This document shows positions 1 to 6,634 of a stretch of 15,364 nt of DNA, in pieces; the first letter of the stretch is position 1; the number at the start of each line of letters is the position of its first letter. Made by a program: the position numbers and the translations under genes. This stretch comes from Candidatus Omnitrophota bacterium. Lineage in GTDB: Bacteria; Omnitrophota; Gorgyraeia; Aquiviventales; Aquiviventaceae. The stretch lies in assembly GCA_016206685.1 (NCBI GenBank), contig JACQRB010000063.1, positions 1 through 15,364 of the forward strand, read 5' to 3'. Below the pieces are notes generated by a model. That model was not told where the DNA came from and searched no databases. It worked only from the letters and a program-made list of their open reading frames with translations.

Positions 1-1
1 G

Positions 2-739
2 CTGGGGATCGTGCGTCCCGGGGACATGGGCATTGACCTGCTGCAGCTCAACCTCCACAAGACCTTCTCGACGCCGCACGGCGGCGGCGGGCCGGGCGCG
101 GGCCCAGTGGGGGTGAGCCGGCGGCTGGCGGACTTTCTGCCGGTGCCGCGCGTGAAAAAAACCGGCGCACGATTCGCCTGGGATGAGCGCGTCAAGCGCA
201 CCATCGGGCGCGTCCATGGCTTCTACGGCAACGTCGGCGTCCTCGTGCGGGCGTACGTCTATATCCGCACGCTGGGCAAGGAGGGCCTGGAGCGGGTCAG
301 CCGGATGGCGATCCTCAACGCCAACTATCTGAAAGCCCGGCTCTCGGACACGTTCGAGGTGCCGTTTGACGACCACTGCCTGCATGAGTTCGTGGCGTCG
401 CTGAAGAATCTGAACGCCTTTGGGGTGGACGCGCGAGACGTGGCCAAGCGGCTGCTCGATTACGGCTTCTACGCGCCGACGATCTATTTCCCCCTGCTCG
501 TGGAGGAAGCCTTCATGGTCGAGCCGACCGAAACCGAATCCAAAGAAACGCTGGATGCCTTTGCGGATGCGCTGATCCGCATCGTGGAGGAAGCCAGGAC
601 TTCGCCGGAGCTGGTCAAGCGCGCGCCGCAGAGCACCGCCGTCAACCGCGTTGATGAGGTGAAAGCCGCGCGGGAACTTGACCTGCGCTGGAGTGGACAC
701 GAGCAGCATGAGCGTCTTAGCGTCGCTTCCGCGTCTTGA
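2..739 (+). CDS. gcvPB: Glycine dehydrogenase (decarboxylating) subunit 2, 3' part
   Basis: This is the C-terminal half of the second subunit of the split P-protein of the glycine cleavage system. The enzyme decarboxylates glycine with pyridoxal phosphate and loads the aminomethyl group onto the lipoyl arm of GcvH. The gene runs off the left edge in an open frame; about 245 residues of a protein that is usually near 480 are visible. The cofactor region is present almost at once: the stretch L-N-L-H-K-T-F-S-T-P-H-G-G-G-G-P-G carries the PLP-binding lysine at nt 59-61. The remainder (R-x-H-G-F-Y-G-N-V-G, then the terminal fold ending in E-E-A) matches the family. The gene overlaps the start of the lipoate-transfer gene by 32 nt, which suits a shared role because GcvH must be lipoylated. 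The end of the protein (after about nt 660) is a variable tail. The glycine dehydrogenase identity is clear. Confidence 0.95.
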   Translation: MGIVRPGDMGIDLLQLNLHKTFSTPHGGGGPGAGPVGVSRRLADFLPVPRVKKTGARFAWDERVKRTIGRVHGFYGNVGVLVRAYVYIRTLGKEGLERVSRMAILNANYLKARLSDTFEVPFDDHCLHEFVASLKNLNAFGVDARDVAKRLLDYGFYAPTIYFPLLVEEAFMVEPTETESKETLDAFADALIRIVEEARTSPELVKRAPQSTAVNRVDEVKAARELDLRWSGHEQHERLSVASAS

Positions 740-1421
740 GTCATGGCAGGTCCTGGTCGCGGATAAGGAAACCGCGGCCGCGCAGATGGCGATGGATGAG
801 GCGCTGGCACGGACGGCGCGCGCGACATTCCGTCTCTTTCGCTGGCAGCGACCGGCGGTGTCGCTCGGGTTCAAGCAGCCGCCCCCCGCATGGGTGGAGC
901 CGGGCGCGTTAGCCGGGCAGGGCATCGAGGTGGTCGAGCGCCCGACCGGCGGCGGCATCGCGGTCCATGGCAGCGACCTGTCCTGTTCGGTGGTGGTGCC
1001 GCAGGAGCCGCGCCGTGCGCTGGCCTCCTTGATGGAGGGCGTGTGCGAGGCGCTCACCGAGGGCGTGCGCGAGCTCGGCGTGTCCGTGGAGTGGACGCGT
1101 GACGCGCAGCAGCCTTCGCGCATCGCCTATTGCCTGACAGAGCCCAGCCCCTATGCGCTGATGGTGGCAGGGCGCAAGCTCTGCGGGTTGGCCGTCCGTC
1201 GCTACCAGGCCAGTTGGCTGATTCAGGGCTCCTTGTTGGTGGGCGCCTTGCCGGCCGTGTTTGCGCAGGTGATGCCGGCTGAGGTGTTCGGGGCGTTTCA
1301 GGCGCGCGCCATCACGCTCGAGGAGGCCGCCGGCCGGCTGATCCGTGACGAGGATCTGGTGACGGCGCTCATCGGGGCGTGGCGGCGGACCTGGAGCATG
1401 AGCAGCAGTGATGCGCTGTGA
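708..1421 (+). CDS. lipM: Lipoate/octanoate transferase family protein, LipM-like
   Basis: A 237-residue member of the biotin/lipoyl protein ligase fold (LplA/LipM/LipL superfamily), which attaches octanoate or lipoate to carrier-protein lysines such as that of GcvH. The ligand loop E-R-P-T-G-G-G is at residues 77-83, followed by A-V-H-G. A cysteine followed by a P-x-x-Y motif (C142, P-S-P-Y) and the G-R-K-L lysine (K157) are also present. In Bacillus LipM a cysteine at the equivalent place is the acyl acceptor, so octanoyl-ACP:protein transferase activity is favoured over ATP-dependent LplA; this is inference from the motif. I chose ATG 708 because family similarity begins a few residues later (W-Q-V-L); in-frame TTG 678 and GTG 693 are alternatives. 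The gene overlaps gcvPB by 32 nt and the small zinc-ribbon ORF by 11 nt. Confidence 0.82.
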   Translation: MSVLASLPRLESWQVLVADKETAAAQMAMDEALARTARATFRLFRWQRPAVSLGFKQPPPAWVEPGALAGQGIEVVERPTGGGIAVHGSDLSCSVVVPQEPRRALASLMEGVCEALTEGVRELGVSVEWTRDAQQPSRIAYCLTEPSPYALMVAGRKLCGLAVRRYQASWLIQGSLLVGALPAVFAQVMPAEVFGAFQARAITLEEAAGRLIRDEDLVTALIGAWRRTWSMSSSDAL

Positions 1422-1575
1422 TACGTGCAAACAAGAATCCCCGGTCGTCATGCGGGTCGTGGTCGCCAAGGATTACAACCGGGCGCTCGCCAGGCCCCTC
1501 TACAATTGTCCATCGTGTTTTGAGAAAAAGGAGCAGTCGAAACAACGGGCAAGGCTCGAGGTGAACAAGGAGTAA
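1411..1575 (+). CDS. Small putative zinc-ribbon protein (54 aa)
   Basis: A short ORF starting at ATG 1411, inside the 3' end of the lipoate-transfer gene, and ending at TAA 1573-1575. The 54-residue product starts M-R-C-D-T-C and has a second pair N-C-P-S-C about 27 residues later, so two CxxC knuckles (C3, C6, C33, C36) are spaced as in a zinc ribbon. The C-terminal third is highly charged (Lys, Glu, Arg) and probably helical. It fills the otherwise empty 160-nt gap between two genes on the same strand, and its last codons contain the AAGGAG that serves as the ribosome binding site of the next gene. I do not recognise the family. The product could bind metal or nucleic acid; no function is assigned. 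Its own ribosome binding site is weak, so expression would depend on coupling to the upstream gene. Confidence 0.6.
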   Translation: MRCDTCKQESPVVMRVVVAKDYNRALARPLYNCPSCFEKKEQSKQRARLEVNKE

Positions 1576-1583
1576 GACACACC

Positions 1584-2546
1584 ATGCTGACGACCGTCGT
1601 GGGCAATTTTCCGAAGGTCGCCGAGGCCGGCTATGGGACCGCGGTCATCGGCGCGATCAACCGCTGGCAGAAGCAGGAGCTGTCGGATGGGGGATTGGAA
1701 GACGTGTTTCAGGACGTCACGCGCGCCGTGATCAAGGAGCAGGAAGCCGCTGGGATCGACGTGGTGACGGACGGGCAGATCCGCTGGGAGGACCTCGTCA
1801 CGCCGCTGGCGCGGCGCCTGGAGGGCTTTGAGATCAACGGCTTGGAGCGGTTTTTCGACAACAACGTCTATTACCGCCGCCCGATCCTGCACAAGACGCC
1901 GGTGCGCAAGCAGCCGATCTTCCTGAAAGAGTACCTGTTCGCCCGCAGTTGCACGAGCAAACCGGTCAAGGCCGTCCTGCCGGGGCCGTATACGGTGGTC
2001 GCGTTGAGCGAGGACCGCTACTACCGCAACGTGCGCCCGTTTTTGCGCAGCATCGCGGAGATCCTCAACGAGGAGGCGCGCACGCTCGCCAAGGCGGGCG
2101 CGGTGATGATCCAGTTCGATGAGCCGGCGCTGGGCTTCGGCAAGCCGCCGATGAAAGACGTCGTGGAGGCGATCAACATCGCCACCACCGGCGTGCAGGC
2201 GAAGACCGCCCTGTACCTGTACTTCGGGCATCTGGACGGCACGCTTCCTGCGCTGCGGCCATGCCGGGTGGATCTCATCGGGGTGGACGTCGTCTCCGAC
2301 CCGAAGGCCATCACGGCGGTGCGCAAGCAGAAGTGGACGAAGGAACTGGCGCTGGGGTGCGTGGATGCGCGTAACACCAAACTGGAGTCGGTGACGGAGC
2401 TGCATGCGTTGTTTGATGTCGTCAAGCGCGTGGTGCCTAAGGGCCGGCTGTACGCGAATCCCAACTGCGGGTTGGAGTTCCTGCCGCATGAGCAGGCCCG
2501 TCAAAAACTGAACCGGCTGGTCGAAGCCGTGCGGAGGTACAAGTAA
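1584..2546 (+). CDS. MetE-like single-domain protein lacking most zinc ligands
   Basis: A 320-residue TIM-barrel protein of the cobalamin-independent methionine synthase family (COG0620 type). It has the family opening T-T-V-V-G-N-F-P-K, an L-P-G-P-Y-T loop at about 132-137, and F-D-E-P-A at about 178-182. Full-length MetE has about 750 residues in two homologous halves; this protein is one half. Aligned without gaps from A-K-T to its downstream neighbour, the zinc-binding H-x-C becomes Y211-x-Y213 and the zinc-binding Glu becomes D235; only the late Cys (C295 in N-P-N-C-G) remains. It therefore resembles the degenerate N-terminal half of MetE rather than the catalytic half. It may act as a partner of the next gene or have another substrate; that is inference. 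The start ATG has AAGGAG 11 nt upstream. It abuts the next gene with no spacer. Confidence 0.8.
   Translation: MLTTVVGNFPKVAEAGYGTAVIGAINRWQKQELSDGGLEDVFQDVTRAVIKEQEAAGIDVVTDGQIRWEDLVTPLARRLEGFEINGLERFFDNNVYYRRPILHKTPVRKQPIFLKEYLFARSCTSKPVKAVLPGPYTVVALSEDRYYRNVRPFLRSIAEILNEEARTLAKAGAVMIQFDEPALGFGKPPMKDVVEAINIATTGVQAKTALYLYFGHLDGTLPALRPCRVDLIGVDVVSDPKAITAVRKQKWTKELALGCVDARNTKLESVTELHALFDVVKRVVPKGRLYANPNCGLEFLPHEQARQKLNRLVEAVRRYK
2533..2537 (+). promoter_or_regulatory. Ribosome binding site of the second MetE-like gene
   Basis: GGAGG lies within the last codons of the first MetE-like gene, 9 nt before ATG 2547. The second start codon directly follows the first gene's TAA, so the pair should be translationally coupled. 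Confidence 0.7.
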
Positions 2547-3560
2547 ATGTTGCTGACCACATCCGTAGGGTCGCTCCCGAAACCCGACTATCTCGCCAAG
2601 GCGCGCGCCCAGGCGCGCAAGGGCGAGTTGGACCACAAGGCCTTGCGGCGTCTTGAGGAGCAGGCGACGCGCGAGTGGGTGCAGTTCCAGGATGAGATCG
2701 GGATCGACATCGTCGTGGACGGTGAGCAGTACCGCGGGGACATGGTGGCGTTCTTCGCCGAGCAACTGCCCGGGTTCAAGCAGAGCAGCCTGGTGCGCTC
2801 GTACGGCAACCGCTACTACCGCAAGCCCATCATCGCGGACAAGGTCCGGCGTCCCAGGCCCGTGACGGTCGGCTGGTGGACGTTCGCGCAGTCGCTCACC
2901 AGCCGGCCGGTGAAGGGGATGCTCACCGGCCCCTACACCATCATGGACTGGTCGTTCAACGAGTACTACCCCTCCCGCCGCGCGACGGCGCTGGCGCTGG
3001 CGGGCGTCATCCATGAGGAAGCCAAAGATTTGGAGCGCGCCGGCGCGCAGTACATCCAGATTGATGAGCCGGCCATCTCCACGCGGCTCGATGAGATTGA
3101 TCTGGCGATCGAGGCGCTGGGGGTCGTGACGAAGGGGCTGCGCGCCAAGACCATCACCCACATCTGCTACGGGAACTTCGAGGCGCTGGCGCCCAAGCTC
3201 ATGAAGCTGCCGGTGGACCAGATTGACCTGGAATTCGCCAACCGGAAGTTCGAGCTCTTCGGCGCCTTCAAGCGGCTGCGCTTCACCAAAGAGGTGGGCT
3301 TAGGCGTGGTGGACGTGCACAGCCACCGCCTGGAGTCCGTCGAGGAAGTGGCGGACAACCTGCGCAAGGCGCTTGCGGTGTTCAAGCCGGAGCAGATCTA
3401 CCCGGACCCGGACTGCGGGTTGAAGACGAGGACGCCCCAGGAAGCCAAAGACAAGCTGCGCGTCATCGTCCAAGCCACGCGGATCGTGCGCGACGAGCTC
3501 AACGGAGCCAGGAAGCCGTCTCGCCGACCCGCAGCGGTTGCCGCCGCGCGCAAACGATAA
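2547..3560 (+). CDS. Core MetE-like methionine synthase, catalytic type
   Basis: A 337-residue single-domain member of the cobalamin-independent methionine synthase family, corresponding to the C-terminal catalytic half of MetE. It opens T-T-S-V-G-S-L-P-K-P and has L-T-G-P-Y-T-I-M-D-W-S-F (close to the L-T-G-P-V-T-I-L-N-W-S-F of E. coli MetE) and Q-I-D-E-P-A. All four expected zinc ligands are visible: H205 and C207 (T-H-I-C-Y-G), E229 (L-E-F) and C290 (D-P-D-C-G). Transfer of a methyl group to homocysteine thiolate is therefore expected. Single-domain 'core' MetE proteins in other bacteria and archaea often use a corrinoid protein rather than methyl-THF as methyl donor, so the donor here is open. 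The last 18 or so residues are a basic Ala/Arg/Pro tail not seen in the family core. The downstream panB is 8 nt away. Confidence 0.87.
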   Translation: MLLTTSVGSLPKPDYLAKARAQARKGELDHKALRRLEEQATREWVQFQDEIGIDIVVDGEQYRGDMVAFFAEQLPGFKQSSLVRSYGNRYYRKPIIADKVRRPRPVTVGWWTFAQSLTSRPVKGMLTGPYTIMDWSFNEYYPSRRATALALAGVIHEEAKDLERAGAQYIQIDEPAISTRLDEIDLAIEALGVVTKGLRAKTITHICYGNFEALAPKLMKLPVDQIDLEFANRKFELFGAFKRLRFTKEVGLGVVDVHSHRLESVEEVADNLRKALAVFKPEQIYPDPDCGLKTRTPQEAKDKLRVIVQATRIVRDELNGARKPSRRPAAVAAARKR

Positions 3561-3568
3561 AAGGATTT

Positions 3569-4423
3569 ATGGACGCGACTAAAGTCACGATCCCTGACCT
3601 GCTCAGGAAAAAGCCGCAGGGTGAGAAGATCACCATGCTCACTGCCTACGACTATCCCATCGCCTGCCTGCTCGATGAGACGGGGGTCGACATCATCCTC
3701 GTGGGGGACTCGCTGGGGATGGTCGTGCTGGGCTATGAGACGACGACGCCGGTGACGATGGAAGAAATGCTGCATCACGCCAGGGCGGTGCGCCGCGGCG
3801 TGAAGCGGGCCCTGCTGGTGGGGGACATGCCGTTCATGTCGTTCCATGGCTCGCTGACCGGGACCGTCGAGAACGCCGGGCGCTTCATCCAGGAAGCCGG
3901 TTGCGACGCGGTGAAAATCGAGTGGAAGGCCGGCATCGAGGATGTCGCCAAGGCCATCGTGGACGCCGGCATCCCGGTCATGGGCCACGTGGGCTTGACA
4001 CCGCAGACCGCGCAGGCCGAAGGCGGCTTGAAGGTCCGCGGCAAGGATGCCGAGTCGGCCCTGCGCATCATCACCCAGGCCGTCGCGCTGCAGGAGGTCG
4101 GATGCTTTGCGCTGGTGCTGGAGTGTGTGCCGGACGTGGTGGCCCGGGAGATCACGCGCAAGCTCTCCATTCCGACGATCGGCATCGGCGCGGGCCCCTC
4201 CTGCGACGGGCAGGTGCTGGTCACGTACGATGTGATCGGCTTGTTTGAGCGCTTCAAGCCGAAGTTCGCCAAGCGCTATGCCGAGGTCGCGCCGGCGATC
4301 CGCCAGGCCGTCTCGGCATTTCGCCTCGACGTGCAGCAAGGCCGTTTTCCAGGCCCCGAGCAGACCTTCGCGATGCCGGAGGAAGAACTGGCGAGACTCA
4401 GACACGAGCTCGGCTCGTCGTAA
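3569..4423 (+). CDS. panB: 3-methyl-2-oxobutanoate hydroxymethyltransferase
   Basis: PanB transfers a hydroxymethyl group from 5,10-methylene-THF to alpha-ketoisovalerate, giving ketopantoate, the first committed step to pantothenate and CoA. The 284-residue product is slightly longer than the E. coli enzyme (264). The signature blocks are complete: T-A-Y-D-Y-P near 25-30, V-G-D-S-L-G-M with Mg ligand D47, V-G-D-M-P-F-M with Mg ligand D86, K-I-E-W with E118, H-V-G-L-T-P-Q near 140-146, and V-L-E-C-V-P with catalytic E185, then I-G-I-G-A-G and C-D-G-Q-V-L-V. An AAGGA stands just before the start codon (short spacing). It follows the MetE-like pair and precedes sirC by 2 nt. Its substrate links it to the glycine cleavage gene at the left edge, which makes methylene-THF. 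Identity is firm. Confidence 0.97.
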   Translation: MDATKVTIPDLLRKKPQGEKITMLTAYDYPIACLLDETGVDIILVGDSLGMVVLGYETTTPVTMEEMLHHARAVRRGVKRALLVGDMPFMSFHGSLTGTVENAGRFIQEAGCDAVKIEWKAGIEDVAKAIVDAGIPVMGHVGLTPQTAQAEGGLKVRGKDAESALRIITQAVALQEVGCFALVLECVPDVVAREITRKLSIPTIGIGAGPSCDGQVLVTYDVIGLFERFKPKFAKRYAEVAPAIRQAVSAFRLDVQQGRFPGPEQTFAMPEEELARLRHELGSS

Positions 4424-4425
4424 CC

Positions 4426-5079
4426 ATGGGTGCCGGCGCGTACTATCCGCTGTTTGCCGACCTCCACGGCCGTCGCTGCGTCGTCGTGGGCGGCGGCACG
4501 GTCGCGCAGCGCAAGGCGACGACGCTGCTCGACTACGGAGCGGCGATCACCGTGGTCAGCCCCACCGCGACCAGGCGGCTGCTCGCGTATGCCCGGCGGG
4601 GAAGGGTTCGCTATCTGGCGCGCGCGTTCCGCCCGGCAGATCTGCGGGGAGCCTGGCTGGTCTACGCCGCGACGGATGACCCGCGCATCAACAAGTTGGT
4701 GTATCGCACAGCCACCCGGTTGCGGCTGTTCACCAACGTCGTGGACCAGAAGCCGTTGTGCTCCTTTATCGCGCCCGCCATCGTCAAGCGCGGAGATCTG
4801 GTCATCGCGATCAGCACCGGGGGGATGAGCCCCGCCGTCGCGAAGCGCCTGCGGCGCGAGCTGGCCGCGCATGTCGGCGCCGACTACGCGCGCCTGCTGA
4901 AGTTGTTGGGGAGTTTGCGGGGCGTCGCGAAGAGTCGTTTGCCCGGTTCCCAAGCCCGCAAGCGCTATTTTGACCGGTTGGTGGGCGGGCGCGTCTTCGC
5001 GTTAGTCCGGGCCGGCAAGACCTCGGCCGCGCGCCGCGAAGCCCTCGCCCTGCTCGATGAGCATGACAATCACGGATAA
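4426..5079 (+). CDS. sirC: Precorrin-2 dehydrogenase / sirohydrochlorin ferrochelatase-like (siroheme synthase N-domain)
   Basis: A 217-residue stand-alone counterpart of the CysG N-terminal domain (Met8/SirC family). It oxidises precorrin-2 to sirohydrochlorin with NAD+, and in bifunctional members also inserts iron. The N-terminal Rossmann motif V-V-V-G-G-G-T-V-A-Q-R-K-A is at about 19-31; A-A-T-D-D-P-x-x-N is at about 81-89; N-V-V-D has D107, equivalent to the key Asp of CysG/Met8; and S-T-G-G-M-S-P-A-V-A-K is at about 130-140. The C-terminal helical part is present, so it is full length. Whether it also has chelatase activity cannot be read from sequence. The matching SUMT domain that makes precorrin-2 is in the cobA-hemD fusion downstream. 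It starts 2 nt after panB without a clear ribosome binding site. Confidence 0.9.
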   Translation: MGAGAYYPLFADLHGRRCVVVGGGTVAQRKATTLLDYGAAITVVSPTATRRLLAYARRGRVRYLARAFRPADLRGAWLVYAATDDPRINKLVYRTATRLRLFTNVVDQKPLCSFIAPAIVKRGDLVIAISTGGMSPAVAKRLRRELAAHVGADYARLLKLLGSLRGVAKSRLPGSQARKRYFDRLVGGRVFALVRAGKTSAARREALALLDEHDNHG

Positions 5080-5083
5080 TCCT

Positions 5084-5106
5084 GGGCAGCGACAGGACCC
5101 GCTGCC
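5084..5106. repeat. Short palindromic repeat, copy 1
   Basis: The 36-nt gap between sirC and hemX is largely a small inverted repeat, GGCAGCG and CGCTGCC around a 7-8 nt centre. Its reverse complement contains GGCAGCGGGTCCTG followed by one different base and CGCTGC. The same 21-nt word recurs with one mismatch at 9233-9253 on the + strand. There is no T-run, so it is not a typical Rho-independent terminator. It occupies the position where the hemX ribosome binding site would be expected. Confidence 0.75.
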
Positions 5107-5115
5107 ACCTGAATC

Positions 5116-5565
5116 ATGCTGATGGTGATCGTGCATACGGTGTGCTCGCTCCTGAGCTACGCGGCGTTCCTCGTCGGGTTTGTGTCCGGCGTGCTGTTTC
5201 TCATCCAGGAGCGGCAGCTCAAACGCAAGCACATGGGGGTGCTGTTCCGCCGCCTGCCGGCGCTGGGGACGCTGGATCGGTGGAATCTGCTGGCGATCGG
5301 GATCGGCTTTGCGCTGCTGACCATCGGCCTCGTCTGCGGCGTGTGGGGTTCGCACCGGCTCCTGGGAGTCTGGTGGCGCTGGGACCCGAAGGAGCTCCTC
5401 GCGGTTGCGCTCTGGGGTTCCTACCTGGTCCTGTGGGTCGTCCGGGCGCGCGCGACGCTTCGGGGACGCAAGGTGGCGCTGTTGTCCATCCTCGGCTTTA
5501 CGCTGGTCTTGTTTACCTTCCTTGGGGTGAGCCGGTGGCTGCCGACGTGGCACGCGTACCTGTAA
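5116..5565 (+). CDS. hemX: Cytochrome c assembly protein, CcsA/HemX family, half length
   Basis: A 149-residue membrane protein with four predicted transmembrane helices (about 7-31, 57-79, 93-110, 119-139). The tryptophan-rich heme-handling motif W-W-R-W-D-P-K-E is at 86-93. Conserved histidines H7 and H146 (W-H-A-Y near the end) match the positions that flank this motif in CcsA-type proteins. Family members usually have 260 or more residues and about eight helices; this is the C-terminal half only. An in-frame TGA six nt before the ATG (5110-5112) excludes an N-terminal extension. Its place directly before hemA and hemC recalls Bacillus hemX, whose product affects HemA levels, while the family's other role is heme delivery for cytochrome c maturation. 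Either is possible. hemA begins 1 nt after its stop. Confidence 0.85.
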   Translation: MLMVIVHTVCSLLSYAAFLVGFVSGVLFLIQERQLKRKHMGVLFRRLPALGTLDRWNLLAIGIGFALLTIGLVCGVWGSHRLLGVWWRWDPKELLAVALWGSYLVLWVVRARATLRGRKVALLSILGFTLVLFTFLGVSRWLPTWHAYL

Positions 5566-5566
5566 G

Positions 5567-6634
5567 ATGCACATCGTCGTAGTCGGAGCAAATTACCGCT
5601 CGTGTCCGATTGAAGTTCGGGAGCGCCTGGCGTTCCAGGCGGATCAGCTCGCCGCCGCGTATGCGGCATTGCGCGAGCACGTCGGCTTGGCGGAGTCGCT
5701 GATCCTCTCGACCTGCAACCGCGTGGAAATTTACGCCAACGCCACGTCGCCGGACGGCGCGGCGGCTCGGCTGGCGTCGTTCCTGGGCGCGCACAGCCGG
5801 CTCGACCCGCAGGTGTTGCGCCCGCAGCTGTACACCCATGCCGAGCCCTCCAGCATCGAGCATCTGTTTCGCGTCGCCGGCGGCTTGGACTCGATGGTCC
5901 TGGGGGAGACGGAGATCCTCCATCAGGTCAAGCGCGCCTATGAGCAGGCCCAGCGCCACGGCGCGACCGGCAAAGTGCTCAACGTCCTGTTCCAGAAAGC
6001 CCTGAATGCGGGCAAGGCCATCCGTGCGCAGACCGGCATCAGCCGGGGCTGCAGGTCGGTGGGGACCGTGGCCATCGAGCTGGCGCAAAAAATTTTCGGG
6101 GATCTGCGTCCGTACGCCGTCCTGCTTGCCGGGACCGGGAAAATCGGGGAATTGGTCCTGAAGCGGCTGTCCGCGCGCGGGGTGTCGCGCGTGCGGGTGC
6201 TCAACCGCTCGCTCGATCGGGCGCAGGCGCTGGCGGCCTTCTACGGCGGCCAAGCCTATGGGCTTGAAGCCTTGGAAGGGCAGCTCCTCGACGCTGATAT
6301 CGCCGTCATGTCCACCGCCTCGCCCACGGCGCTGCTGTCCCGCGCGCAGGTGGCCGCGGTGATGCAGGCGCGGCGGCAGCGCCCGTTGTGCCTGATTGAC
6401 CTGGGGGTGCCGCGCAACATCGAGCCCTCCGTCGGGGAGCTGGATAACGTGTACCGCTTTGACATTGATGACCTGCAGGGCTTGGTGGACCACAACTACG
6501 AGCGGCGCCGGCAGGCGCTGCAGGCGTCTCAGGCCATCCTCGAGCGCAAGGTGAACGGATTTTTGTCGTGGTGGCAGGAGGAGACGCAGGGGTGCGCGCA
6601 GCGTGTATCATCGGGACTCGTGGCAGCTCCTTGA
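5567..6634 (+). CDS. hemA: Glutamyl-tRNA reductase, short form
   Basis: This enzyme reduces glutamyl-tRNA(Glu) with NADPH to glutamate-1-semialdehyde, the first step of C5 tetrapyrrole synthesis. The catalytic block L-S-T-C-N-R-V-E-I-Y has the nucleophile C50. L-G-E-T-E-I-L-x-Q-V-K near 109-119, S-R-G-C-R-S-V-G-T near 156-165 and the NADPH motif A-G-T-G-K-I-G follow. Homologues such as E. coli HemA have about 418 residues; this one has 355 and stops soon after F-L-S-W-W, so most of the C-terminal helical dimerisation domain is missing. The final 14 codons overlap hemC, which occupies the sequence where that domain would be. Shorter forms are known (from memory, chlamydial HemA is about 335 residues), so it may be functional. 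The start follows hemX by 1 nt with no strong ribosome binding site. Confidence 0.93.
   Translation: MHIVVVGANYRSCPIEVRERLAFQADQLAAAYAALREHVGLAESLILSTCNRVEIYANATSPDGAAARLASFLGAHSRLDPQVLRPQLYTHAEPSSIEHLFRVAGGLDSMVLGETEILHQVKRAYEQAQRHGATGKVLNVLFQKALNAGKAIRAQTGISRGCRSVGTVAIELAQKIFGDLRPYAVLLAGTGKIGELVLKRLSARGVSRVRVLNRSLDRAQALAAFYGGQAYGLEALEGQLLDADIAVMSTASPTALLSRAQVAAVMQARRQRPLCLIDLGVPRNIEPSVGELDNVYRFDIDDLQGLVDHNYERRRQALQASQAILERKVNGFLSWWQEETQGCAQRVSSGLVAAP
6576..6583 (+). promoter_or_regulatory. Ribosome binding site fixing the hemC start
   Basis: AGGAGGAG inside the 3' end of hemA lies 8 nt before GTG 6592. It favours that GTG over the upstream in-frame GTG 6568, which would add residues not found in the family. 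Confidence 0.7.

Noticed and set aside
1500..3161. A 553-codon open frame on the minus strand opposite the MetE-like genes
   Set aside because: It is a high-GC shadow of two well-supported + strand genes; its composition is His/Arg/Leu-rich with no recognisable domain.
3398..4405. A 335-codon minus-strand frame opposite panB
   Set aside because: panB motifs are complete on the + strand; the antisense product has no domain pattern.
4404..4418. Small hairpin ACGAGC/GCTCGT at the panB stop
   Set aside because: Only 6 bp with no T-run, inside the coding end of panB; likely chance.
6592..6634. A sequencing frameshift that would extend HemA into a full-length protein
   Set aside because: The sequence downstream in all frames is needed for hemC, which has family motifs from its first residues, so no HemA tail is hidden there.
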